Program-made: the position numbers and the translations under genes
NCBI GenBank assembly: GCA_041399065.1
Contig: JAWKTN010000003.1
Location: 1,116,001-1,180,000 of the forward strand
Reading direction: 5' to 3'
Origin: JAGQPD01 sp020426865
GTDB lineage: Bacteria > Planctomycetota > Planctomycetia > Pirellulales > Pirellulaceae
Length of the DNA: 64,000 nucleotides
Notes under the pieces: model-generated
Databases searched by the model: none
Seen by the model: only the letters and a program-made list of their open reading frames with translations
What the model was told of the DNA's origin: nothing
Part shown: piece after piece, positions 43,372 to 53,630 of the stretch
How the letters are laid out: the number at the start of each line of letters is the position of its first letter
Position numbering within the stretch: the stretch's first letter is position 1

Positions 43372-45669
43372 TTAGAAGTCCTGGCGTGCCACGTATACGA
43401 TGGACACTATCAGCATCAACGCCAGAAAAACGGCACTGTGAATGACGGGTTCCCATTTGCGTTGAGGGAGTTGCACTCGGCTCAAGTCCATGTTCTCCTG
43501 AATCTCTGCCAGGTCCTGATCCTGTCCCAACAGACTTCCGGCGGTCTCTTTCAGTTGGCCGGGCTTTGGAAAGATCTTGTAGATCGGGTTGACCGCATAT
43601 AGAAAGATCTTTTCCGCCGGTGTCCGTACTGGTGTCTTGTACCCCAGAATCTTGCCATCGGAAAGCTGCACCGATATAACATCATCCATGTTCGCGGCGA
43701 GGACGATGGTGTCATCGTCGACGAAATTAGCTGCACGAATTCGGCCTTGGTGCGGAAGTAATGAATCACGCCGCGACATCGTCTCCGTGTCAAGCAGCCA
43801 CATGCTTCCATTGTGTGAGACGACCGACAACCAGCGACCGCTTTTGGACGCAACTGCGCGTTTGGGGACGATCCCCTCCCCCAGTTGGTAACTGGCGACG
43901 CTCGCCAGGCTGTTGAGGTCGTAGACGTCAATCATCCCGTCGGTCGTGGCAACAACGAAGTGTTGTTTGCCGACGGCAACGGCCGCGCGACTTTCGCGCT
44001 CTTCTCCCTCCTGATCAACGACCAACTCGTATTGGCCTGCGGCGGTTCGGCGGAGCACCGAGACCTTGCCCTTGTGCCAGGCGACAAACGTGTCGGTGTT
44101 CGGGCAATGTCCGATCGCCGATTGACTGTCAAGTGTGAAGCGGGGGCCGTCGATGGGTTCAAACGGCTCCGGTCGACCGATGGACGGCAGCTTCCAACCG
44201 AAGATGGATGGTCCGTCCTCGGTTGGGGTTGGTTGAAAATCGGACCGTAGTTGAAATATTCCATCAGATGCTAGCGCGATAATGTTGCCATTCGAGTCGT
44301 GGTCGAGCATGAGTATCCCATTGGGGGCGCTGCCGGTATCATGACGTTGCCAGTCGTCGTCCGCGCTGGCGACCAACACTTGAGGCTTGGACCAGGATTG
44401 GGTAATGGCGACATAGACCTTCAAGCTTGGGTGCCAGACCGGTCCGAGGAGACTATTGCGCATCGAAGGTGGTCCCATCAAGGGGCCGCTACTGCCACTG
44501 GCAAACGCGACGGCCATGTCGTTGTTTTCGGCGTCCCAAAGTTTATACTGCCCTCCGCGTGTGTGAATTCCCAGCTCATCGCCCGACACCACGACGTCGG
44601 TGGCCTCCTTGGGTTGGATGGCGAGCTGGTACATGATTTCGCGTACGAAGCCGACTCCGAAACAGCCTCCCACGAACAGCAACGTGATGACAATTGCAAC
44701 AATCGCGTTTCGCCACACAAGGCCGCTCAATGCCGACACGGAGTAGTTAACCGCGAAGAGGAACATGAAGATCGGGATGCATAATAGCAGTTTGTGAGAC
44801 CATACTCCCAGACGCAAACCGGCCAGAAGATAGAAGCCGAGGATCACGTAGGAAGCGCAGATGAGCACGTACGAACATGCTCCAATGAACTTGGACAGAA
44901 ACAACAGACTTCGGGAAATTGGCTTACTGAGCAATAGGTTGATCGAACCGGGTTCGAACATATTCGGTACGATCGGCGATGTGATGAGAATGGCGACCAG
45001 GACTCCGATCGTCCCGACGAAGAAGTTCATGAACCCGAGCAGGACAAGTTGGATAATGCTCTCCAGGCGCGAATTCGTGATCGGCATCGGCCCAATTGCC
45101 GTCCAGTGAAAATACGTAATATTAATCGATTCGGCTCGGCGGCGAACGATTTGGTCTGGGAACAGGGCCTCCAATGCCAGACGATTCAGTCGCTGACTCT
45201 CGTTTTCCGAAAGCGTATCCCATCGGCGGGCGAGTTCGCGTCCTTCCGGATCCAAGGCGAGGTCATCGCTCTCCGAAGCGACGTAAACTTTTTTGTCGTC
45301 GATCTGTTTGTTGAGGCTGTCAATAACGTCACCTTGCAGTCGCAACCTCTCAAACCCTTTAAGATCATCGAACTCCAAGACTTTTTTTCGCAGATCTTCG
45401 GGAAATTCTTGCCAAACCCTGGTGACCGACGAGCTGTGGGACAGGTCGTCTGTCGAGTCATTCGCGGGAGCGGTCTGGCTTAGGGAGGCAACGAACTTCG
45501 GCCACCCGTGGATATCGTCCATTTGCAGCTTTGTCGTCCGGGTCCGCTGCCAACCGACTGGCGCCAGGGCGATGATGGTCAGTGTGATCAGCGCCAGCAC
45601 AATCCAGAGGACTCGCGAGGCGAGCGCTTCTCGGAAGGAATCGACGATGACTGCCAGGTAGGGTCTCAT
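43372..45669 (-). CDS. ABC-2-type permease with an inserted beta-propeller-like domain
   Basis: The 765-residue protein begins like an ABC-2 permease: MRPYLAVIVDSFREALASRV followed by a helix (residues 18-38), a soluble part, and a cluster of five helices between about 205 and 355. Residues about 380-710 are not membrane-like; they contain repeated short beta segments (for example NGILMLDHDSNGNIIALASDG, shortened here, and SLASVASYQLGEG) like WD40 or other propellers. A final helix (LALMLIVSIVYVA) ends the protein. Standard permeases lack this insert. The start overlaps the end of the ATPase gene (ATGA), so together they form a transporter; the substrate is unknown. Confidence 0.75.
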   Translation of the reverse strand: MRPYLAVIVDSFREALASRVLWIVLALITLTIIALAPVGWQRTRTTKLQMDDIHGWPKFVASLSQTAPANDSTDDLSHSSSVTRVWQEFPEDLRKKVLEFDDLKGFERLRLQGDVIDSLNKQIDDKKVYVASESDDLALDPEGRELARRWDTLSENESQRLNRLALEALFPDQIVRRRAESINITYFHWTAIGPMPITNSRLESIIQLVLLGFMNFFVGTIGVLVAILITSPIVPNMFEPGSINLLLSKPISRSLLFLSKFIGACSYVLICASYVILGFYLLAGLRLGVWSHKLLLCIPIFMFLFAVNYSVSALSGLVWRNAIVAIVITLLFVGGCFGVGFVREIMYQLAIQPKEATDVVVSGDELGIHTRGGQYKLWDAENNDMAVAFASGSSGPLMGPPSMRNSLLGPVWHPSLKVYVAITQSWSKPQVLVASADDDWQRHDTGSAPNGILMLDHDSNGNIIALASDGIFQLRSDFQPTPTEDGPSIFGWKLPSIGRPEPFEPIDGPRFTLDSQSAIGHCPNTDTFVAWHKGKVSVLRRTAAGQYELVVDQEGEERESRAAVAVGKQHFVVATTDGMIDVYDLNSLASVASYQLGEGIVPKRAVASKSGRWLSVVSHNGSMWLLDTETMSRRDSLLPHQGRIRAANFVDDDTIVLAANMDDVISVQLSDGKILGYKTPVRTPAEKIFLYAVNPIYKIFPKPGQLKETAGSLLGQDQDLAEIQENMDLSRVQLPQRKWEPVIHSAVFLALMLIVSIVYVARQDF

Positions 45670-46640
45670 AGTACTTCTGCCTCCGCCGCCACGTAGTGCA
45701 AAAACAATTCTTCCAGTGTGAACCGTTTTCGCTGAATCGCCAGGATGCTCACATTGGCTTCCCGCAACTGGTCGACGGTTTGGTCGATTTCACTTTGATT
45801 GGACACGGCGAAATGGAGTATCAATCGGTCGCGATCCTGGGCTGCCAGTTTGTACGACTGGCGGTCAGTGAGTACTTGGCGAACTGTCGCCTCATCGCCA
45901 GCCAGCTGAAACTCGACATCTTCCTTGGGCAATGCGGGGACATCGTCGAGGGAACCGAGGAAGCGAAGAGAGCCGTGGTGCAGAATAGCGACGCGATCGC
46001 AGACCAATTGCACTTCCTGCAAGATGTGGCTATTCAGAAAAATTGTGCGGCCCTCGTCTCTCAATTGCTCGATGATTTGCCGCATCTGATTGCGTCCGAC
46101 CGGATCAAGCCCATCGGTTGGTTCGTCCAGGAACAAGATCTCTGGGTCGTGCAACAGGGCTTGTGCCAGTCCCAGTCGTTGGCCCATCCCTTTGGAGAAT
46201 TGTCGGACTGACTCGCGATCGCGATTTCGCAGCCCGACCAGATCGAGCAGTTCATCACGCCGTTTGCGGACCTCGGGACCATTGACACCGCTTAGTCGCC
46301 CGTAGTAGTCCATCGCAGAACGTGCGGTATGATGATGGGAAAGGCGAAGATGTTCTGGTAGGTAACCGATCCTTCGTCGGCCACGGCGGTCACCGATACC
46401 GTAGCCGAGCAAGTGACCCGATCCGGATGTGCGGCGAGTGATTCCCAGGAGGATCTTGACGAGTGTCGTTTTGCCGGCGCCGTTGGGACCCAAAAGTGCG
46501 AAGACTTCACCCCGTCGCACTTGTAGGCTTACGTTACTCAGGGCACGCACCTGCGCGCGACCAAGAAGCCCATGTCGATAAGTTTTTGTAAGGTTTTCGA
46601 CAACAATGACGGGTTGGTCGCTAGTGGCTGTCAATTCCAT
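45666..46640 (-). CDS. ABC transporter ATP-binding protein
   Basis: The 324-residue protein has the Walker A motif GPNGAGKTTL (about residue 53), a Q-loop region GYLPEHLRL, the signature FSKGMGQRLGLAQ, Walker B EILFLDEPTDGLDP and the switch histidine in LNSHIL. The C-terminal 90 residues form an extra regulatory-type domain as in DrrA/CcmA-like exporters. It energises the permease encoded next. It starts 24 bases after the acnA stop on the same strand. Confidence 0.92.
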   Translation of the reverse strand: MELTATSDQPVIVVENLTKTYRHGLLGRAQVRALSNVSLQVRRGEVFALLGPNGAGKTTLVKILLGITRRTSGSGHLLGYGIGDRRGRRRIGYLPEHLRLSHHHTARSAMDYYGRLSGVNGPEVRKRRDELLDLVGLRNRDRESVRQFSKGMGQRLGLAQALLHDPEILFLDEPTDGLDPVGRNQMRQIIEQLRDEGRTIFLNSHILQEVQLVCDRVAILHHGSLRFLGSLDDVPALPKEDVEFQLAGDEATVRQVLTDRQSYKLAAQDRDRLILHFAVSNQSEIDQTVDQLREANVSILAIQRKRFTLEELFLHYVAAEAEVL

Positions 46641-46664
46641 TCCTTTTTTCGTACGCAGGTTCTA

Positions 46665-49370
46665 TCAGGATTCGTCCAGTAGCTTTCGCAGAACGGTCTG
46701 CAGAATGCCACCATTACGGTAGTAGTCCAATTCGACGGGGGTATCGATGCGTACCGTGGCGGCAAACTGGATCGTAGTCTTTCCCTCACGGAGCGCCCGG
46801 ACGATGATCTGGCTTCGCGGCGCCGTTGACACGTGCATGGGGATATCGAAAACCTCGGTACCTTCCAGCCCCAATGATTGCCACGTCTCACCTTCGGCAA
46901 ATTGCAGCGGTAGAATGCCCATGCCGACGAGATTGCTGCGATGTATCCGCTCGAAGCTGGACGCAATCACGGCTCGAACTCCCAACAACTGAGTCCCTTT
47001 GGCAGCCCAATCGCGGCTGCTGCCAGTGCCATATTCCGAGCCAGCGAGGACGATCAGGGGTGTGCTGTCGGCACGATAGAGTTCGGCGGCATCGAATATC
47101 GCCATTTGTTTGCCAGATGGCAGGTGGATCGTTACTCCTCCTTCCGTTCCGGGTGCTAGTTGATTGCGAATTCGGATATTGGCGAAAGTGCCGCGATGCA
47201 TGACACGATCGTTGCCGCGCCGCGAACCGTAACTATTGAAGTCCGGCGGTTGCACCCCATGTTCGATCAAGTATCTGCCAGCTGGGCTGGCCTGTGCGAT
47301 CGAGCCAGCTGGTGAGATGTGATCGGTCGTAACCGAATCTCCCAGCAGGCACAATACTCGGGCGCCCTCAATTGGCTGAATCGCCGCGGGTTTGCGCGAG
47401 AGTCCCAGCAGGAATGGCGGTTCTTGAATGTAGGTACTGCTTTCCTCCCACTCGTAAAGGTCGCCTTCGTTTACCGCGATGTTGTTCCATCGTTCGTTGG
47501 AGGTTGCACCCCGCGAATACTCGTCGCGGAACATCTCCGGCTCGACGCAGTCGTCGATGACCCTGGCGACTTCTTCGTGGCTTGGCCAAATATCTGCGAG
47601 CATCACCGGTTGGCCTTGGTTGTCCAGTCCCAACGGTTCGGAGGTAAGGTCCCGATCGGTCGTGCCGGCCAGTGCGTAGGCAACGACGAGCGGTGGGCTT
47701 GCCAGGTAATTGGCTTGGACGAGCGGGTTGACGCGGCCTTCAAAGTTTCGATTGCCGCTCAAGACAGCGGCCGCCACGAGCTTGCCGTCGGTAACGGCTT
47801 TGGCGACGGCGTCCGGCAAGGGGCCGCTATTTCCGATGCACGTCGTGCAGCCGTAACCGACGGTGTGGAATCCTAGTGCTTCGAGAGCCTGAGTGAGCCC
47901 AGCCTTGTCGAGATAGTCCGTAACGACGCGTGAACCGGGCGCCAGGCTCGTTTTCACGTAGTTTGGCACCTTCAAGCCCCGTTGGACGGCATTGCGTGCA
48001 AGTAACCCGGCGGCAACCATTACTGACGGGTTGCTGGTATTGGTGCAGCTTGTGATCGCGGCAATTACGACGGCTCCATGTGTAATTGTCGTGGGCTGTC
48101 CATTCGCTACTTCTGCGGTACGTGCCAGTGCTGTGGCATCCAGTGCGAAACCTCGCTGATTGAGAGGTGCTCGTAGTGACGACTGAAAAGAGGGTTTGAC
48201 GCCAGACAGGGCCACGCGATCTTGCGGACGTTTGGGGCCAGCCAGCGACGGTTCGACCGTGGAGACGTCCAGCGACAATGTGCTCGTGAAGACGGGGACC
48301 AATGAATCATGCGTGTGGAACGTTCCCTGTTCCTTGTGGTAGCGCTCGACAAGCTGCACTTCCTCCTCACTTCGCCCGGTGCGGCGAAGATAGTTCAGTG
48401 TTTCCGCGTCGACCGGGAAAAAGCCCATCGTCGCCCCATATTCCGGGGCCATGTTGGCGATCGTCGCCCGGTCGGCTAATGACATGTGCGAGACACCAGG
48501 CCCGAAAAATTCGACGAATTTGCCAACCACACCAGCCTTGCGAAGAATCTCCGTTACCGTAAGGACCAGATCAGTGGCCGTGGCGCCTGGGCCAAGTTGC
48601 CCAGTCAATTCGAATCCCACGACTTCGGGCATTAGCATGTATAAGGGTTGTCCCAACATCACCGCCTCAGCTTCGATGCCTCCGACGCCCCAACCAACAA
48701 CCCCCAAGCCGTTGATCATCGTCGTGTGGCTATCGGTTCCGACGAGAGTGTCAGGTACTGCCACAACAGAGTCGCCAACGTTTCGCAAGAATATTCCCTT
48801 GGCGAGATATTCGAGATTGACCTGGTGGACGATTCCCACGTTAGGCGGTATTGCGCGGAAGTTGTCAAACGCCTGTTGGCCCCAGCGAAGGAATTCGTAA
48901 CGCTCCCGATTGCGACTGAATTCCAGTTCCACGTTTTGTTCCAAGGCATCACGGTTGCCGAAGCGATCGACCTGTACGGAATGGTCAATCACTAGATCGA
49001 CCGGGATTAGCGGATTGATTTTTCGGGGGTCGCCACCAAGCCTTTTCATGGCGGCGCGCATGGCCGCAAGATCGACGACGGCGGGTACCCCAGTAAAATC
49101 CTGTAATACCACACGCGCTGGCTTGAATGGGATCTCCTCCTTGGCCGGTGACGCGGCGTTCCATCCGGCAAGGTTTTGGACATCTTCTTCACGCACCGAG
49201 TAACCGTCGCAGGTTCGCAGTACGGCCTCCAGTAGAATGCGTATGGAATAGGGAAGGGCGGAGATCCTTCCCAGCCCGGCGTCCTCCAGACGCGATATGC
49301 GATAGATCGTGGCGTTGCCGGTGCCGGTTGCAAAAGAATCTCGAGTCTGGAAGGGATCGAATTGGTTCAT
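46665..49370 (-). CDS. acnA: Aconitate hydratase A
   Basis: The 901-residue protein is full-length aconitase of the AcnA/IRP type. The [4Fe-4S] cluster cysteines are Cys442 in SCTNTSNPS and Cys508 and Cys511 in GYGCTTCIGNSGPLP. The swivelling C-terminal domain has GTGSSRDWAAKGTQLLGV with the substrate-binding Ser and Arg. It interconverts citrate and isocitrate in the TCA cycle. It is the first gene of a minus-strand run with the ABC transporter, though a functional link is not evident. Confidence 0.96.
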   Translation of the reverse strand: MNQFDPFQTRDSFATGTGNATIYRISRLEDAGLGRISALPYSIRILLEAVLRTCDGYSVREEDVQNLAGWNAASPAKEEIPFKPARVVLQDFTGVPAVVDLAAMRAAMKRLGGDPRKINPLIPVDLVIDHSVQVDRFGNRDALEQNVELEFSRNRERYEFLRWGQQAFDNFRAIPPNVGIVHQVNLEYLAKGIFLRNVGDSVVAVPDTLVGTDSHTTMINGLGVVGWGVGGIEAEAVMLGQPLYMLMPEVVGFELTGQLGPGATATDLVLTVTEILRKAGVVGKFVEFFGPGVSHMSLADRATIANMAPEYGATMGFFPVDAETLNYLRRTGRSEEEVQLVERYHKEQGTFHTHDSLVPVFTSTLSLDVSTVEPSLAGPKRPQDRVALSGVKPSFQSSLRAPLNQRGFALDATALARTAEVANGQPTTITHGAVVIAAITSCTNTSNPSVMVAAGLLARNAVQRGLKVPNYVKTSLAPGSRVVTDYLDKAGLTQALEALGFHTVGYGCTTCIGNSGPLPDAVAKAVTDGKLVAAAVLSGNRNFEGRVNPLVQANYLASPPLVVAYALAGTTDRDLTSEPLGLDNQGQPVMLADIWPSHEEVARVIDDCVEPEMFRDEYSRGATSNERWNNIAVNEGDLYEWEESSTYIQEPPFLLGLSRKPAAIQPIEGARVLCLLGDSVTTDHISPAGSIAQASPAGRYLIEHGVQPPDFNSYGSRRGNDRVMHRGTFANIRIRNQLAPGTEGGVTIHLPSGKQMAIFDAAELYRADSTPLIVLAGSEYGTGSSRDWAAKGTQLLGVRAVIASSFERIHRSNLVGMGILPLQFAEGETWQSLGLEGTEVFDIPMHVSTAPRSQIIVRALREGKTTIQFAATVRIDTPVELDYYRNGGILQTVLRKLLDES

Positions 49371-49675
49371 GCTGGCGTTCTCGATATCATCGTATTCGCG
49401 ACGTGACGTCGCTTCTTGGTTCTAAGTACCGATCGTGCGGCACGAATCGTACCGCTGCCCCCACTCCGGGACTAGGGCCCTAATTCTAGCGGATCAAGGG
49501 GGTTGCGTCAGCGGTGCTTCGCGCCGGACATGGAAGCGGGAATGGATGGCCGCGAGCCCCACGGTCGAGGAGGTTCACGGCTTCGGAAAAACATGTTAAG
49601 GTCTGTCGGAAGCATTCTAGAAAAGACGGATCCCGTGGAATTGTGCCAGCGAGTCGGGGAGGTGGGGGAATTTCG
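49371..49675. other. Divergent promoter region between acnA and the stress protein gene
   Basis: About 305 bases between two divergently read genes. No gene is supported here; a 54-residue frame in phase with the downstream gene lacks family support. GGGGAGGTGGGGG at 49657-49668 contains the ribosome binding site for the plus-strand gene. Promoters of both genes should be here, but none can be assigned. Confidence 0.5.
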
Positions 49676-50536
49676 ATGACCAATATCGACCAATTTGAAA
49701 GCGTGTTTAAATCCGCGGACAAGGAACGGTTTGCCCCCGAAGTCGTGGAGATTCGACGAGTTCTTGCGGTGACCGATGCTGATCCACCGGCGGCTGACCA
49801 CTTTTCAAGGCAGGCTAGATCGTTTCTGAACGTGCTCGAACTGCCGGAGAGCGACGGCTGGACGGCCGTCTGTGGTTCGCAGTTTCATTCGATGAGTGAG
49901 TTGATGGCGATCGTTGCCCGTGAAAAACCCGATATGATCGTAACGCATCGGAACCTACATTCGTCCAGTCGAGCGTATCCGTACAGTTTGGGAGGGTATA
50001 TCGACGTGTTGACGCAGGCCACGAGTCTGCCCATCGCGTTATTGCCGCGCCCTGATCTGAATGTTCCGTTGCAGGCCGGCAGCATGGCGACCGATCGCGT
50101 GATGGCGATTACGGACCATTTGACGGGTGACCATCATCTCGTCAGTTTCGCCGCCCGCATGACCCTTACCGGCGGTACCCTCTTCTTGACGCATGTGGAG
50201 GACGAGGCGATGCTGCAGCGGTTCATGGCAGCGATCGCCAAGATTCCGGAAATTGACACAGCGATGGCGTGCGACCTGCTGCGCGAGCAGCTGTTGAAGG
50301 AACCGACCGAATACGTTGCTACTTGTCGGGAGGGACTGGCCAAGTTGTTTCCATCGATCAAAACGGAAGCGATCGTCACTAGTGGGAATCGTTTGGCTGA
50401 CTATCAACGACTTGTCGATGAGCGCGAGATCGACATGTTGGTCTTCAATACCAAGGACGATGATCAATTGGCGATGCACGGATTGGCCTATCCCCTGGCA
50501 GTGGAAATGGTGCGTACGCCGCTATTGCTGCTATGA
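49676..50536 (+). CDS. Universal-stress-protein-like protein
   Basis: The 286-residue protein resembles a tandem of two UspA-type Rossmann folds: an N-terminal half with REKPDMIVTHRNLHSSS and TSLPIALLPRP, and a C-terminal half starting DRVMAITDHLTG and ending RLVDEREIDMLVFNTK and AVEMVRTPLLLL. The ATP-binding GxxGx(9)GS motif of UspA is not evident, so it may be a non-nucleotide-binding member. It lies 56 bases before a sodium/proton-antiporter-like gene, and USP domains often regulate such transporters; a regulatory link is plausible but inferred. Confidence 0.72.
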   Translation: MTNIDQFESVFKSADKERFAPEVVEIRRVLAVTDADPPAADHFSRQARSFLNVLELPESDGWTAVCGSQFHSMSELMAIVAREKPDMIVTHRNLHSSSRAYPYSLGGYIDVLTQATSLPIALLPRPDLNVPLQAGSMATDRVMAITDHLTGDHHLVSFAARMTLTGGTLFLTHVEDEAMLQRFMAAIAKIPEIDTAMACDLLREQLLKEPTEYVATCREGLAKLFPSIKTEAIVTSGNRLADYQRLVDEREIDMLVFNTKDDDQLAMHGLAYPLAVEMVRTPLLLL

Positions 50537-50592
50537 ATTGAACGCACGATGCGGTTGCCGTACACGGTATCATTATTGAAGAAACATGGAGA

Positions 50593-52209
50593 ATGGAAAG
50601 ACTCGTGCAGGGATTGGGATATGGCATGAACGAAATTCAATACGGGACTATGATCGCCAACGCTGCTCCAGTCTCGCCGTGGGTGACCGTCGTATTTGGA
50701 ATCATTCTGTTGGGATTGATTGCGTGTCTTGCATTCGAGGAGCAACTTCACGCGAAAAAATCGGTAATTGCCGGAGGATTCGCCATCGTGTCGCTGTTTC
50801 TCGCCGCAAGCATGGGACTGCTGCCTTTCCAAAAAGTGGTTATAGGCAGCGATCCACTTGTCGATCATGAGAGTTTGGCTGGGGAACGACTCGAGCGTGA
50901 CGGTGAATTGACGCACGTCGAAATTCCAGCCGTGCATGCCGATGGTGAAAGCGAAGGAACGGGAGGAGCTGTCGCTGCCGATGAGGAACCGCTCGTGCCC
51001 GTGCACGTCGACGGACATCGAATCGGCATGCCTGTCTATATCCCGGCAATTGATTGGGGGGTGATCGCGATCATTGTAGGTTCGAGTTTGTTTGTAGATG
51101 TAACGAGCAAATCAGGGTTATTTACTTGGATAGCAATCAAGGTCACCAAGTTTTCGGGTGGTGACCCGCTGGCGTTGTTGATTCTCTACGGTTTGATGAC
51201 GGTCGTATTTTCCGCTGTTCTCAACAATGTTACGGCAATGATTATCGTGGGCTCGTTGACTGCGGTTTCTTTGGAAAAATTGGGGAGAAACGATAAGCTG
51301 CTTGGCTTTCTGCTCGTCGAGGGGTTGCTGACCAACGTTGGCGGGCTACTGACACTGATCAGTTCGGTGCCAAATATCATCGTGGGAACGGCGGCCAACA
51401 TCAGCTTTATCCAGTTTTTCTATGTTTCAGCCCCGTATGTTACGGTCGCAACATTGCTGACGTTGGCGTTGGCCGCATGGAGGTTTCAGATTCACCGATT
51501 GCGTGGAGCCGATGAAAAAGAAACTGCGCGCCAGCTTGTAAGCGGTTTCGACGAAAAAGATGGAATCGAAAGTTGGGGCGTGTTCTGGTTTGGCGCTGCC
51601 ATGCTGGTGTTGTTTATTGCGACGATCGCCACGACGTCTGTGTTGCCAGTGATTAGTGATTTGGAAATGGGATTTGTTGCTTTGGCGTTCGCCGGCGCGA
51701 TGCTGCTGCTACATCGACATGACGTGGAAAAATTCTATCGAGCGTTGGATTGGGATTTATTGGGATTCTTTATGGGGCTATTTGTTGTAATCCACGTGAT
51801 GGAACATGCACGCGTGCTTGATGCTATCGGATCGGTATTGGGCGCAGTCATGGGGTGGGAGGAATCGCGAGGTACAAGTGCGGTGTTGGTGTCGTCGTCG
51901 GTCGTCAGTTCGGTGACAGACAATATTCCGCTCTCGGCGATGCTCGCGAAGATCCTTGGCGGAATGCCCGATGTCGCCGTGCAAACCGCCGATACTCAGG
52001 CCTCGCGATACTGGTGGGCGGTCATTTTTGGGGCCAATCTGGGCGGAAATATCACCCCTATCGGGTCGGCGTCGACGCTCGTGGCCGCTACGATAATCCA
52101 CCGACATAAGCTCCCGCTATCGTTCGCCTCATTCGTCAAGCTGGCTGCCCCGTTTGCCGTCCTGCAGATTGTGATCGCAGTTCTTTATGTCCTGTTCGTC
52201 GTCCCTTGA
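50593..52209 (+). CDS. NhaD/ArsB/SLC13-type ion transporter
   Basis: The 538-residue protein has about 12 membrane helices. Signatures of the NhaD-type antiporter and wider ion-transporter superfamily are present: VVFSAVLNNVTAMIIVG, VEGLLTNVGGLLTLISSVPNIIVG, VVSSVTDNIPLSAM and GANLGGNITPIGSAS, which contain the paired substrate-binding hairpins. A hydrophilic loop of about 70 residues (about 85-140) after the first helices is rich in acidic residues and histidine. Sodium/proton exchange is the likely function; dicarboxylate or arsenite transport is not excluded. The start codon is uncertain: ATG at 50593 or 50626. Confidence 0.8.
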   Translation: MERLVQGLGYGMNEIQYGTMIANAAPVSPWVTVVFGIILLGLIACLAFEEQLHAKKSVIAGGFAIVSLFLAASMGLLPFQKVVIGSDPLVDHESLAGERLERDGELTHVEIPAVHADGESEGTGGAVAADEEPLVPVHVDGHRIGMPVYIPAIDWGVIAIIVGSSLFVDVTSKSGLFTWIAIKVTKFSGGDPLALLILYGLMTVVFSAVLNNVTAMIIVGSLTAVSLEKLGRNDKLLGFLLVEGLLTNVGGLLTLISSVPNIIVGTAANISFIQFFYVSAPYVTVATLLTLALAAWRFQIHRLRGADEKETARQLVSGFDEKDGIESWGVFWFGAAMLVLFIATIATTSVLPVISDLEMGFVALAFAGAMLLLHRHDVEKFYRALDWDLLGFFMGLFVVIHVMEHARVLDAIGSVLGAVMGWEESRGTSAVLVSSSVVSSVTDNIPLSAMLAKILGGMPDVAVQTADTQASRYWWAVIFGANLGGNITPIGSASTLVAATIIHRHKLPLSFASFVKLAAPFAVLQIVIAVLYVLFVVP

Positions 52210-52406
52210 ACGGTCGTGAGCAGACGAGTCGTCTGGGCCAGCGCTGCCGAGGATTCGTTCGGTAGCATTGTGTTCCCGTCCGGATCCTGCAACTGTCGAT
52301 CGCTGCTGCATGCCTTCCCTGGTGATTCTGGATCGATACAGCTTGCTAGCACTGCTGTCACTGCCCTTTGGCGACGCGCAAATCACGGGATTCCCACGTA
52401 TAATAT

Positions 52407-52427
52407 TTGCATGTATACTGAATGCAA
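52407..52427. repeat. Small dyad upstream of the transposase remnant
   Basis: TTGCAT (52407-52412) and ATGCAA (52422-52427) form an inverted repeat with a 9-base spacer in an AT-rich stretch about 85 bases before the transposase start. It could be an operator or the edge of the element. Confidence 0.3.
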
Positions 52428-52510
52428 GGGTATATTGATGTGCGTATGATGCTAGAGTGGTATCTTGTACAAGTTCATCAAACATGTCACATGAAGAGGG
52501 AGGAAGCGAC

Positions 52511-53630
52511 ATGGCATCGGGAGCACGCGCGGATATCTTTGATCCGTTGGAGGCGGGGATGTATCACTGCTGGAACCGTTTTACGCGGTCGATGCGTCTG
52601 TTGGGGATTAGTGCGGAGGCAGATGGGATGACGGTCTGCCGCAAGGGGTTTGCGCTGATTCTGCAAAAGACGTTGGCTCGATTGTTCTGCGTGGACATTA
52701 CGACCTACGCGACGCTGGACGGGCATTTTCACAAGATGATCCGGAATCGGCCGGACTTGCGGCGGGGGCTGAATGACCGCGAAGTGGCGCGGCGGTGGTT
52801 GATCTTGATGCGGATCAAGCGGAATGGTTGGTGGGAAGTCGCTGAGCCGACAGAGAAGGAGATTGATGCCGAACTGCGCAGGCCGGTACAGCCGGGGACA
52901 CGCAAGCCGGGGGCGGGGACAACGCGGCCGCCGCATCCGAATCGAGCGAGTGAATTGCGCGAGCGACTGTGCGACATGTCGTGGCTGATGGGAGTTTTTG
53001 AGGAGTGCATTTCGCGGTACGTCAATCGTCTGGACGGGAAGAAGGGGACCTGCTGGGAGGGGCCGTATCAGGCGAAGAAGTTGGAGGACGACACGGCGAC
53101 GTTGTGCTGCAGCACGTACGTGGATTTGAATTGGGTTCGAGCGATGATGGCGAACACTCCCGAGGATTCGACCTATACGTCGATTGGCGACCGGGTCGGT
53201 GACCTTGAGCGGCACCAGCGGGAGGGGATGCCACTGGAGGAGGCGGCATTGGAGCCGGACAGCTGGTTAAGTCCGGTGTTTTTGGACGAGCGGTTGCCGG
53301 TCAATGATCCCAGGATGGGGCTATCGAGCAATGGTGCGGCTGTCGGACAAGGGGTATTTGGTGGGGATACCGTTAAAGACTTATATCCACTTGGTGGATC
53401 TTGTGGGACGGCGGGTGAATGGGGAGGACGAAGGGGCGATCCCGGAGGATTTGCCACCGATATTCGAGCGGTTAGGGATCCAGCTGGACGGGTTTGTGCA
53501 CGCGGTGAAGAACTACGCGAAGCTGTTTGGCAAGGTGGTTGGCAAGCCGGAGGCGGTGGAGGCACGTGCCGAGGCGAAGGGGCGCAAGTGGTACTGGGGG
53601 ATCTCTGGGTGCCGTGCGGCCTTTGGCTAA
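52511..53630 (+). pseudogene. REP-associated (Y1/IS200-like) transposase, frameshifted
   Basis: The first frame (52511 to about 53335) matches long planctomycete Y1 transposases: MYHCWNRFTRSMRLL, the HUH-type pair in DGHFHKMIRNRPDL, LNDREVARRWLILMRI, DMSWLMGVFEECISRYVNR and the conserved GTCWEGPYQAKKLED with CCSTYVDLNWVRAMMANTPE. After about 53335 the matching sequence continues in another frame: LSDKGYLVGIPLKTYIHLVD, then GAIPEDLPPIFERLGI and RKWYWGISGCRAAFG, ending at 53630. The junction needs a shift of one base. The first frame runs on into meaningless Gly/Arg-rich sequence to 53686. AGGGAGG before 52511 marks the start. The gene is probably inactive unless programmed frameshifting occurs. 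Confidence 0.75.

Noticed and set aside
53304..53630. Separate small gene in the third frame
   Set aside because: Its translation is the C-terminal continuation of the transposase and not an independent protein.
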